Shown here one piece after another: positions 27,565-34,905 of a DNA stretch of 42,201 bases. Made by a program: the position numbers and the translations under genes. The notes under the pieces are model-generated. The model was not told the origin of the DNA. It searched no databases and saw nothing but the letters and a program-made list of their open reading frames with translations. Source of the DNA: Intestinimonas sp052065695. GTDB lineage: Bacteria > Bacillota > Clostridia > Oscillospirales > Oscillospiraceae. The DNA is taken from positions 1 through 42,201 of the forward strand of contig NZ_JBQHTM010000034.1 in the NCBI RefSeq assembly GCF_052065695.1, given 5' to 3'. Position 1 is the first letter of the stretch. The number at the start of each line of letters is the position of its first letter.

Positions 27565-27593
27565 ATTCTAATCCCAAAAACATTGTTTGTCAA
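27565..27593 (-). promoter_or_regulatory. Promoter of the acyl-CoA dehydrogenase fusion / fprA unit
   Basis: Minus strand: consensus -35 TTGACA (27588-27593), 17-base spacer, -10 TAGAAT (27565-27570). An AAGGAGGAG ribosome site follows immediately before the ATG at 27509. Confidence 0.85.
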
Positions 27594-27722
27594 TAGGATT
27601 TGAGTAGTTTAACAAATTTCTTCTTTTTGCCTTCCAGATCAAGGTATCGATGGTATCAATAGTAAAAAACGCGGTATTTGGACCAAACTGCCCCGGGCGG
27701 CAGCTTTACCCCGGATACCAAA

Positions 27723-27754
27723 AAGCATCCGGCGCCATAAGGCGCCGGATGCTT
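27723..27754. repeat. Palindrome, copy 1
   Basis: A perfect palindromic hairpin, arm AAGCATCCGGCGCC with loop ATAA. Its 28-base core recurs identically at 28034-28063. Confidence 0.9.
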
Positions 27755-28029
27755 GAGCCTGTCGACAAAGTCGACAGGCTCTCTCAAAAATGCAAGCATT
27801 TTTTCGAAGAGATGCAGCCTGCTGCGTCGCACTTCGTCGAAGCCCCAAATAAGCCCACTTTGCTGGGCTTTTTTGGGGCCCCGACTCGCACGCTTGCAGT
27901 CTGAGAAGTGTTTTCCCCGAGGCACATGTCCCCGGAAAAAACAGATTGGACTTGATTCCGTCGTCTGCGGACGACGGAACTCTGCGAGGCTCTTTCACAA
28001 AACCCGAGGCGTTTCTACTTTTTCGACAA

Positions 28030-28067
28030 ACTGAGCATCCGGCGCCATAAGGCGCCGGATGCTCAGT
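28030..28067. repeat. Palindrome, copy 2
   Basis: The second copy of the GCATCCGGCGCC-ATAA palindrome, extended by ACTGA/TCAGT to a 17-bp stem. It lies 16 bases beyond the stop codon of the 2H-phosphoesterase-like gene and could also slow or end that transcript, although no clear T-run follows. Confidence 0.85.
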
Positions 28068-28083
28068 TTCAGGTTTTCCCTTT

Positions 28084-28506
28084 TTATTCCGCCGGGGCAA
28101 GCACCACCGTTCCGTCCGGCAGATAGCCGCCAAAGCGGCCGGTCAGCAAAAACGGCTCCACGGGTGAAAAGGCCAGTCCCCCGGTGTCTACCGGCCGCCC
28201 CTTTGGGGAGACCGACAGCGTGATGTGGGGGGCCGGGATGCGGAGGGCCATCTCCCGCAGTATGGGGTCCTGGATCAGCACCTCCACCCGCAGGCCCTCG
28301 TTGCGGCCGTCATTTCCGTAGCCGGTGACGCGCACCGTCACCTCCTGCCCAAAGAGCCGGGTATCCACCCACTCCGGGCGGTAGACGAAGGTGACGTGGG
28401 GGGCCCGCACAGGCCGCTCCAGCCGCCGGGGCGCGATGGGCGCCACCGCCGCCTGTAGCTCGTCAAAGTCAAAAAAGCATCCGATATAAATATAGTCCGG
28501 TCTCAT
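28084..28506 (-). CDS. 2H-phosphoesterase-like protein
   Basis: A 140-residue soluble protein I cannot match to a named family with certainty. It carries two H-x-T motifs in similar hydrophobic settings, His37-Val-Thr39 (APHVTFVYRP) and His94-Ile-Thr96 (APHITLSVSP), 57 residues apart. That is the hallmark of the 2H phosphoesterase / 2'-5' RNA ligase-like fold, whose members act on 2',3'-cyclic phosphates or cyclic oligonucleotides. It follows the membrane-protein gene by 15 bases and is probably co-transcribed with it. Catalytic residues are seen; the substrate is unknown. Confidence 0.6.
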   Translation of the reverse strand: MRPDYIYIGCFFDFDELQAAVAPIAPRRLERPVRAPHVTFVYRPEWVDTRLFGQEVTVRVTGYGNDGRNEGLRVEVLIQDPILREMALRIPAPHITLSVSPKGRPVDTGGLAFSPVEPFLLTGRFGGYLPDGTVVLAPAE

Positions 28507-28521
28507 GGCTTCCCCCCATCC

Positions 28522-29841
28522 CTATTTCCTGTCCGAGCGAATGAGGGTGATGATCCCCCAGGCCAGCGCCCCGATGACCAAAGCCGCGAACCCGTATTGA
28601 AGTCCCTCCACCAGCAGGGGCGGCAGATAGGGCGACGCATAGCTCTCGATGGCGGCGTGTCCGTCGGACAGCACGGAAAATCCCGTCAGCAGCGAGAGCA
28701 CAAAGAGCATGCGGTTGATCCGCGCATCCTGTCCCTGCTGCTTTTTGGCGTCCTGCTCCAGCTGCAGGTTCCGCAGCGCGGCCAGGGGCTCCCGCACATC
28801 GTCAAAGAGCTCCTCCAGGGCAAAGACATGCTGCAAGCGGTCGTACAGATTCTGATACTGGGGCACCTCACTGATCCGGGAGAACACGAAGTCCGTCATG
28901 AAGTCATAAAGCCGCTCCCGGTAGGACTCCAGCAGCGCCAGATCGTCCCTGATTCCGGTGCCCACCTCGGTGAGGAAGAGGTAGAGCACATACTTCTGGT
29001 GGAGCAGCAGCACGTACATCAGCAGATACTGACTTTTGAAGTTGCGGTAAAAGGCCCCCCGAAGAAACTGCTCCTTCCCCCGCTCCGGGCAGACCAGGCA
29101 TACCGCCGCCTCGGCGGACATGCCCCACACCGTATCCTGCGTCGGGCGGTAGATCTCCCTGGCGTCCAGCTCCGGGTCGGGCTGGTAGAGATAGCCCTCA
29201 CTGTAACAGCGGCGCAGGTAGAACAGCTCCCGGTCATAGTCCTCCTGGGGCGGCACCTCCAGGCGGCTGAAGACATTGGCCCGCTCGCTGCCCGGATTGG
29301 CGAAAAAGAAGGGCACGGGCGGGACTTTCTCTCCCAGGGTGTCCATCAGCCTGCGGGCCAGCTCCAGAAAGGTGAAGCCGCCCGTCCCGCTCTGGGGATA
29401 GACCTTCTCCTTGGCCACCTTTTTCAGATAAAACTGCCCGCTGGAGATGTGAATGGGGTCGTTTTTCAGAAAGCTGACCTGAATGGCCAGGATACACACC
29501 GACGTGCGGAAGCAGAACAGCTCCACATCCCCCAGGTAAAAGGGATAGGTCTCCTGCTCCGCCACATGCCGCAGCGGCTCGATGTGGTACACGCTGTCCG
29601 GCTCTGAGAGACCGAATCTGCCCCGCGTCTCCGGGTCGAGGCAGAACCGGAAACACTGGCCGTGCTCCGGATCGCCGGTATCCAGCTTGTCGGACACATA
29701 TTTCATGAAATAGAGAATCCGCTCCCCTGCCGGCGTCCAGCAGTCGGACCGGTCAAGCCGCCGGACCGTCTCCGGGAAGTCCAGCGGCTCCTGAAGCTGA
29801 AAGGGAATAAAAAAATAGGAAGCATTCGACTGAACAGACAT
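28522..29841 (-). CDS. Uncharacterised membrane protein with two C-terminal helices
   Basis: A 439-residue protein not recognised as a named family. A large soluble N-terminal region (about residues 1-330) leads into a charged helical segment (about 330-378, VFALEELFDDVREPLAALRNLQLEQDAKKQQGQD, likely coiled coil). Two hydrophobic segments near the C-terminus (RMLFVLSLLTGFSVL and YGFAALVIGALAWGIITLI) are separated by about 30 residues. Soluble domain, long helix and two terminal helices recall the CorA-like topology, but no GMN motif is present. The ATG at 29841 follows GGAG-CGCCT; a TTG 21 bases earlier lies inside the ribosome site and is rejected. It forms a two-gene unit with the 2H-phosphoesterase-like gene. 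Confidence 0.7.
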   Translation of the reverse strand: MSVQSNASYFFIPFQLQEPLDFPETVRRLDRSDCWTPAGERILYFMKYVSDKLDTGDPEHGQCFRFCLDPETRGRFGLSEPDSVYHIEPLRHVAEQETYPFYLGDVELFCFRTSVCILAIQVSFLKNDPIHISSGQFYLKKVAKEKVYPQSGTGGFTFLELARRLMDTLGEKVPPVPFFFANPGSERANVFSRLEVPPQEDYDRELFYLRRCYSEGYLYQPDPELDAREIYRPTQDTVWGMSAEAAVCLVCPERGKEQFLRGAFYRNFKSQYLLMYVLLLHQKYVLYLFLTEVGTGIRDDLALLESYRERLYDFMTDFVFSRISEVPQYQNLYDRLQHVFALEELFDDVREPLAALRNLQLEQDAKKQQGQDARINRMLFVLSLLTGFSVLSDGHAAIESYASPYLPPLLVEGLQYGFAALVIGALAWGIITLIRSDRK

Positions 29842-29878
29842 AGGCGCTCCGTTCTCCTCCAAATATTTCTATCCATGA

Positions 29879-29907
29879 AGTATACACCCTGGATCGGCGC
29901 TTCGCAA
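29879..29907 (-). promoter_or_regulatory. Promoter of the membrane protein / 2H-phosphoesterase pair
   Basis: Minus strand: -35 TTGCGA (29902-29907), 17-base spacer, -10 TATACT (29879-29884), 38 bases before the ATG at 29841. It indicates transcription separate from the trp operon, although no strong terminator follows trpA. Confidence 0.6.
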
Positions 29908-29960
29908 CAGAATCCGGAGCGCACCGTATGCCTCGTCCCCGCCGGGACTGTGTTTTCCCC

Positions 29961-30731
29961 CTATCTGAGGGCCGCTTTCATCTTTTTTACATACGCGCCG
30001 ACCTGCCGGGGGGCGTCCTTGCCGTACTGCTCCAGCAGCTTGACGATGGCCGAGCCCACGATGGCCCCGTCGGAGACGTCCGCCATTTTTCTGGCCTGCT
30101 CCGGGGTGGAGATGCCAAAGCCCACGGCGCAGGGGATGGCGGTGTTCTGCCGCACCACCTCTACCATGGCGGAAAGATCTGTGGTGATCTCGCTCCGGGT
30201 CCCCGTCACCCCCAGGGAGGAGACGATGTAGAGAAAGCCCTCCGCCTCCCGGGCGATCATGGCGATGCGGTTTTCCGAGGTAGGCGCCACCAGGGAGATG
30301 AGGTCCACCCCGTACCGTTTGCAGAAGGGCAGGAATTCCTCCCGCTCCTCAAAGGGCACGTCGGGCAGGATGAGCCCGTCGATCCCCACCTCCCGGCAGG
30401 CGGAGAGAAAGCGCTCCGTCCCATAGGAAAAGACCACGTTGGCGTAGGTCATAAAGACCAGGGGCACCGTCACATCCCGGCGCAGGTCCCGGACCAGCCC
30501 GAAAATCCGGTCGGTGGTGACCCCGCCCTTCAGGGCCCGCAGGTTGGCCCCCTGGATCACCGGCCCCTCGGCGGTGGGGTCGGAGAAGGGGATGCCCAGC
30601 TCGATGAGGTCGGCGCCGTTTTCCGCGGCGGCCCGGACGGCGGCGGCGGTGGTCTCCAGGTCCGGGTCCCCGCAGGTGAGAAACGGGATAAAGGCCTTTC
30701 CGCCCGCGAAGGCGTCTGCAATCTTACTCAT
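29961..30731 (-). CDS. trpA: Tryptophan synthase alpha chain
   Basis: Cleaves indole-3-glycerol phosphate to indole and glyceraldehyde-3-phosphate, passing indole to TrpB. The 256-residue product has the catalytic Glu of LIELGIPFSDP and Asp of SDPTAEGP, PFLTCGDPD at the N-terminus, and the phosphate-binding TGTRSEI loop. It overlaps trpB by 8 bases and is the last gene of the operon. Only a small GTCCC/GGGAC hairpin without a T-run follows. Confidence 0.97.
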   Translation of the reverse strand: MSKIADAFAGGKAFIPFLTCGDPDLETTAAAVRAAAENGADLIELGIPFSDPTAEGPVIQGANLRALKGGVTTDRIFGLVRDLRRDVTVPLVFMTYANVVFSYGTERFLSACREVGIDGLILPDVPFEEREEFLPFCKRYGVDLISLVAPTSENRIAMIAREAEGFLYIVSSLGVTGTRSEITTDLSAMVEVVRQNTAIPCAVGFGISTPEQARKMADVSDGAIVGSAIVKLLEQYGKDAPRQVGAYVKKMKAALR

Positions 30732-31914
30732 GGAGATCCTCCCCTCTGTAACGGGCGATGGCGGCGCAGTCCTTGTCGCCCCGGCCCGAGATGGTGATGA
30801 CGATGATCTGCTCCCTCCCCATGGTGGGGGCCAGCTTTATGGCGTGGGCCACGGCGTGGGCCGACTCGATGGCGGGGATGATGCCCTCGGTGCGGGCCAG
30901 GTACTCGAAGGCATTGACCGCCTCCTCGTCGGTGACGGGGACGTACTCCGCCCGGCCCATGTCGTGAAGGTGGGCATGCTCAGGCCCGATGCCCGGGTAG
31001 TCCAGCCCGGCGGAGATAGAGTACACCGGGGCGATCTGCCCATATTCGTCCTGACAGAAGTAGGACTTCATGCCGTGGAAGATGCCCAGCCTTCCGGTGG
31101 CGATGGTGGCCGCCGTCTCCGGGGTGTCCGCCCCCCGGCCCGCCGCCTCGCAGCCGATGAGCCGCACCTGGGGGTCCTCAATAAAGTGGTAGAAGCTGCC
31201 GATGGCGTTGGAGCCGCCCCCCACGCAGGCGATGACGGCGTTGGGCAGTTTCCCCTCCTTCTCCAGGAGCTGGGCCCTGATCTCCCGGGAGATCACCGCC
31301 TGAAAATCCCGTACGATGGTGGGAAACGGGTGGGGCCCCATCACCGAGCCCAGGCAGTAGTGGGTGTCGGAAATGCGGGAGGTCCACTCCCGCATGGCCT
31401 CGGACACGGCGTCCTTCAATGTGGCGGTACCGGTGGTGACGGGCACCACGGTGGCCCCCAGCAGGCGCATCCGGTAGACGTTGAGGGCCTGACGGACGGT
31501 GTCCTCCTCGCCCATAAAGACCACGCACTCCATGCCCATGAGGGCGGCGGCGGTGGCGGTGGCCACCCCGTGCTGGCCCGCCCCCGTCTCGGCGATGAGC
31601 CGGGTCTTGCCCATCCGCTGGGCCAGGAGGGCCTGACCCAGCACGTTGTTGATCTTGTGGGCGCCGGTGTGGTTTAGGTCCTCCCGCTTGAGGTAGATCT
31701 TCGCCCCACCCAGGTCCTCCGTCATCTTCTTGGCAAAATACAGCCGGGAGGGCCTGCCCGCGTACTCATTGAGCAGCTCGGTGAGTTCCCGGTTGAACTC
31801 CGGGTCGTTTTTATAGTGGTCATAGGCCTCTTCCAGCTCGATGACCGCGTTCATCAGCGTCTCGGGGATGTACTGCCCGCCGTGGACCCCGAAGCGGCCC
31901 TTGGGATTGGTCAT
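30724..31914 (-). CDS. trpB: Tryptophan synthase beta chain
   Basis: A PLP enzyme that condenses indole with L-serine to make tryptophan. The 396-residue product has the PLP lysine in HTGAHKINN, ETGAGQHGVATA, and the phosphate-binding GGGSNAIG loop. It is of the TrpB1 type that partners TrpA, encoded directly downstream. Its ATG overlaps the trpF stop (ATGA, 4 bases). Confidence 0.98.
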   Translation of the reverse strand: MTNPKGRFGVHGGQYIPETLMNAVIELEEAYDHYKNDPEFNRELTELLNEYAGRPSRLYFAKKMTEDLGGAKIYLKREDLNHTGAHKINNVLGQALLAQRMGKTRLIAETGAGQHGVATATAAALMGMECVVFMGEEDTVRQALNVYRMRLLGATVVPVTTGTATLKDAVSEAMREWTSRISDTHYCLGSVMGPHPFPTIVRDFQAVISREIRAQLLEKEGKLPNAVIACVGGGSNAIGSFYHFIEDPQVRLIGCEAAGRGADTPETAATIATGRLGIFHGMKSYFCQDEYGQIAPVYSISAGLDYPGIGPEHAHLHDMGRAEYVPVTDEEAVNAFEYLARTEGIIPAIESAHAVAHAIKLAPTMGREQIIVITISGRGDKDCAAIARYRGEDLHE

Positions 31915-32525
31915 GGTCTTCCTTCCTTTCTGACGGCGGCCACAAAGGCCGCCATTTTATCCGGGTCCTTGACCCCGTCCGTCTCGATGCCGGAGCTCAC
32001 ATCCACCCCGTACGGGTGCAGCTCCTCCACCGCCTTCTCCACATTGTGCAATCCCAGCCCCCCGGCCAGGAAATAGGGCCGCCGGATCTGCCGGAGCAGC
32101 CTCCAGTCAAAGACCGTACCCGTGCCGGCGCCGGCGTCCAGCAGAATGTGGTCGGCGCCGCTGTCCGCCGCCCGCCGGACGTCCTCCTCCGACCGGACAC
32201 GGAAGGCCTGGATAAGCGGCTGATCGGTGAGGGCCCTCAGCCGCCGGATGTACCCGTTGTCCTCGGTACCGTGGAGCTGGGCCAGGTCGATAACCCCGCT
32301 GCCCAGCAGCTCGGCCACCCGCTCCACCTCCTCGTCCACAAAGACCCCCACCGCCTGGATGCCGGGAGCGAGACGGCTCTTCAGGGATTTCGCCTGTTGG
32401 GGGGAGACATACCGCCTGCTGTTCAGCGCGAACACGAAGCCCACAAAATCGGGGCGCAGGGCGTTGGCCGCCCGGATGTCCCGAAGCCGGGAGAGCCCGC
32501 AGAGCTTGATTTTTGTCTCGGTCAT
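31911..32525 (-). CDS. trpF: Phosphoribosylanthranilate isomerase
   Basis: Converts phosphoribosylanthranilate to CdRP, the third step of the pathway. The 204-residue protein shows KLCGLSRLRDI (catalytic Cys), GFVFALNSRRYVS, QLHGTED, LLDAGAGTGTVFDW (catalytic Asp) and the phosphate loop FLAGGL. The ATG at 32525 overlaps the trpC stop by 4 bases; the longer frame upstream is antisense noise. The second segment reads SRLRDIRA instead of the usual TRPEDA-like text, which is unusual but does not remove the catalytic residues. Confidence 0.95.
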   Translation of the reverse strand: MTETKIKLCGLSRLRDIRAANALRPDFVGFVFALNSRRYVSPQQAKSLKSRLAPGIQAVGVFVDEEVERVAELLGSGVIDLAQLHGTEDNGYIRRLRALTDQPLIQAFRVRSEEDVRRAADSGADHILLDAGAGTGTVFDWRLLRQIRRPYFLAGGLGLHNVEKAVEELHPYGVDVSSGIETDGVKDPDKMAAFVAAVRKEGRP

Positions 32526-33304
32526 ACGCCACCTCGCAATTCCGCCAGCGCCGCTTTTTTGTCCGCCGCGCGCATCAGGGTCTCCCCCACCAGCACGCCG
32601 TCGGCCCCCAGGTCCCGCAGCCGGGCCACGTCGCCGCTGTCCCGGACGCCGCTTTCGGAGATGAAGATCACGTCGTGGGGGATCATGGCCCGGAGGCGGC
32701 GGCTGTTGTCCGTATCCACCGAAAAATCCTTCAGGTTGCGGTTGTTGACCCCCACCATCCGGGCACCCGCCCGAAGGGCCATCTCCCCCTCTTCCCCGTC
32801 GTGGATCTCCACCAGAGCGGACAGGCCCAGTTCGTCGCAGAGATGCAGATAGTCTGTGAGCTGCCCCTGGGTCAGGATGGCACAGATGAGCAGCACCGCC
32901 GACGCCCCCAGCACCTTGGCCTGGCAGATCATATATTCGTCCACCGTGAAGTCCTTCCGCAGGCAGGGGACGGACACGGCCCGCGCAATCTCCTCCAGAT
33001 ACCGGTCGCTGCCCAAAAACCACTTGGGCTCGGTAAGCACGGAGATGCCGTCCGCCCCCGCCGCCTCATACGCCTGCGCAATTTGCAGGTAGGGGAACTC
33101 CGGGGCGATGAGCCCCTTGGAAGGGGAGGCCCGTTTGCACTCACAGATGAAGGAGAGCCCCTCTTGGCCCATGGCCCGCTCAAAGGCGAAGTCCCCTTTG
33201 GGGAGAGAACAGGCCTGCCGCCGCAGCTCCTCCAGAGGGACGGCCCGTTGGGCGGCCGCCACCCGTTCCCAGGCGTGGTCGGCCAGTTGGTCCAGAATGG
33301 TCAT
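32522..33304 (-). CDS. trpC: Indole-3-glycerol phosphate synthase
   Basis: Closes the indole ring from CdRP (fourth step). A 260-residue TIM barrel with ECKRASPSKGLI (catalytic Lys), LVEIHDGEE, GVNNRNLKDFSVD and the C-terminal SESGV phosphate site. It overlaps trpD and trpF by 4 bases each. Confidence 0.97.
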   Translation of the reverse strand: MTILDQLADHAWERVAAAQRAVPLEELRRQACSLPKGDFAFERAMGQEGLSFICECKRASPSKGLIAPEFPYLQIAQAYEAAGADGISVLTEPKWFLGSDRYLEEIARAVSVPCLRKDFTVDEYMICQAKVLGASAVLLICAILTQGQLTDYLHLCDELGLSALVEIHDGEEGEMALRAGARMVGVNNRNLKDFSVDTDNSRRLRAMIPHDVIFISESGVRDSGDVARLRDLGADGVLVGETLMRAADKKAALAELRGGV

Positions 33305-34332
33305 GCCCCCACCTCCGGGCCGTTGCTGACCTCCACCAGCCGCTCCAGAACGGCGGCGGCCTTTCCGGAGTCGATGAGCTCCCCCGCCAGGGCCACGCCG
33401 TCCTTCATGGTGTCCGCCCTGCCGCCGATGTACAGGGCCGCTCCGGCGTTGAGCAGGACGGCGTTGCGCTTATGCCCCCGCTCACCGCTCAAAATGGCCC
33501 GGGTGATGGCGGCGTTCTCCTCCGGGGTGCCGCCTTTCAGATCCTCCTTGGCGCAGCGCGAGAACCCAAAGTCCTCCGGCGTGATGACCGAGGATTTGAA
33601 CCAGCCGTCCCGGATCTCGCAGACGGTGGTGGGGGCGCTGAGGGAGATCTCGTCCAGCTTGTCCTGGCCGTACACCACCATGCCCCGCTTGATGCCCAGG
33701 TTGATAAGCACCTGGGCCAGGGGCTCCACCAGATACTCGTCATAGACCCCCAGGAGCTGGAGGGATGGGGTGCCGGGGTTGGTGAGGGGGCCCAGGATGT
33801 TGAATACGGTGCGGAAGCCCAGCTCTTTCCGGATGGCCCCCACATATTTCATGGAGGTGTGGTAGTCCTGGGCGAAGAAGAAGCACATGCCCACCTTCTG
33901 AAGCAGCTCCACGCATTTGGCGGGACTCTGGTGGATGTTGACCCCCAGGGCCTCCAGGCAGTCGGCGGTACCGCACTGGGAGGAGGCCGCCCGGTTGCCG
34001 TGCTTGGCCACCTTCATGCCCCCCGCCGCCGCCACCAGGGCGGCGGTGGTGGAGATGTTAAAGCTGCCGGCGTTGTCCCCACCGGTGCCCACAATCTCAA
34101 AGACCTCCATGCCGGTCTCCACCTTTGTGGCGTGGGCGCGCATGGCGGCGGCACAGCCGGCGATCTCGTCGGTGGTCTCCGCCCGGGCGCTCTTGGTGGA
34201 GAGGGCGGCCAGGAAGGCGGCGTTCTGAGTGGGGGTGGTCTCGCCGCTCATGATCTCGTTCATGACGGTGTAGGCCTCCTCATAGGTGAGGTCCTCTTTA
34301 TTGACGATCTTGACGATGGCTTCCTTAATCAT
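33301..34332 (-). CDS. trpD: Anthranilate phosphoribosyltransferase
   Basis: Transfers phosphoribose from PRPP to anthranilate (second step). A 343-residue protein with the PRPP-binding GTGGDNAGSFNIST loop, KHGNRAASS, and FFFAQDYHTSMKYVGAIRKELG. It is a separate subunit, not fused to TrpG. A 3-base gap separates it from trpG, and it overlaps trpC by 4 bases. Confidence 0.98.
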   Translation of the reverse strand: MIKEAIVKIVNKEDLTYEEAYTVMNEIMSGETTPTQNAAFLAALSTKSARAETTDEIAGCAAAMRAHATKVETGMEVFEIVGTGGDNAGSFNISTTAALVAAAGGMKVAKHGNRAASSQCGTADCLEALGVNIHQSPAKCVELLQKVGMCFFFAQDYHTSMKYVGAIRKELGFRTVFNILGPLTNPGTPSLQLLGVYDEYLVEPLAQVLINLGIKRGMVVYGQDKLDEISLSAPTTVCEIRDGWFKSSVITPEDFGFSRCAKEDLKGGTPEENAAITRAILSGERGHKRNAVLLNAGAALYIGGRADTMKDGVALAGELIDSGKAAAVLERLVEVSNGPEVGA

Positions 34333-34335
34333 GGC

Positions 34336-34905
34336 TTACATCCCCTTTATAAAGTTTTGCAGCATGGTTTTCCCGTCGGGCGTCAGAATGGACTCCGGGT
34401 GGAACTGCACGCCGTAAATGGGATGGACAGTGTGCTGCACCGCCATCACCTCGCCGTCGGCGGTGCGCCCGGTCACCTTCAGGCACGCCGGGATGGTGTC
34501 CGCTTCGGCGGCCAGGGAGTGGTACCGGGCCACGGGGGCGGTCTCGGGGCAGCCCCGGAAGAGGGGGCAGTCCCGGTCGAACCGGACCTCCGACTGCTTG
34601 CCGTGCATCAGCTTAGTTGCGTAGGTTATCGTCGCGCCGAAGGCGGCGCAGATGGCCTGGTGCCCCAGGCACACCCCCAGGATGGGGATATCCCGCCCCA
34701 GGGCGGTGACCGCCTCCATGGTGACCCCCGCGTCCTCCGGCCTGCCCGGCCCGGGGGAGAGGATGATGTGGTCGGGGCCCATGGCCCGGATCTCCTCCAC
34801 CGTACACTGGTCGTTGCGGATGACCCGGATGTCCGGGTCCATCTCCCCCACCAGCTGGAAGAGGTTGTAGGAAAAGCTGTCGTAGTTGTCGATGAGCAGG
34901 ATCAT
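34336..34905 (-). CDS. trpG: Anthranilate synthase component II (glutamine amidotransferase)
   Basis: Supplies ammonia from glutamine to TrpE. A 189-residue class I amidotransferase with the oxyanion SPGPGRPEDAG loop, nucleophile Cys in GVCLGHQAI, and the His-Glu pair in FHPESILT. The ATG at 34905 overlaps the trpE stop by 4 bases; the frame extends upstream inside trpE but lacks family sequence. Confidence 0.97.
   Translation of the reverse strand: MILLIDNYDSFSYNLFQLVGEMDPDIRVIRNDQCTVEEIRAMGPDHIILSPGPGRPEDAGVTMEAVTALGRDIPILGVCLGHQAICAAFGATITYATKLMHGKQSEVRFDRDCPLFRGCPETAPVARYHSLAAEADTIPACLKVTGRTADGEVMAVQHTVHPIYGVQFHPESILTPDGKTMLQNFIKGM

Larger units (their letters stand above)
27670..28067. 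repeat. Intergenic hairpin-array element
   Basis: A non-coding stretch made almost entirely of consecutive inverted repeats: CTGCC/GGCAG near 27698; 27723-27754; 27755-27781 (GAGCCTGTCGAC, AAA, complement); AAAAATGC/GCATTTTT at 27786-27803; 27842-27879 (two nested stems, GCCCCAAA/TTTGGGGC and AAGCCCA/TGGGCTT); TTTTCC/GGAAAA around 27911-27938; TTCCGTCGTC/GACGACGGAA at 27957-27980; and 28030-28067. The second and last share one palindromic core and could bound the unit. Open frames across it look like by-products of the palindromes. It resembles a dispersed repeat or MITE-like unit. That it recurs elsewhere in the genome is inferred. Confidence 0.7.

Noticed and set aside
27670..28067. CRISPR array
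   Set aside because: The repeats are palindromes of different sequence and length with no regular spacer pattern, and no cas genes are present.
27639..28133. Open frames on both strands within the hairpin array
   Set aside because: They run through palindromes, have no ribosome sites or recognisable domains, and overlap the end of a better-supported gene.
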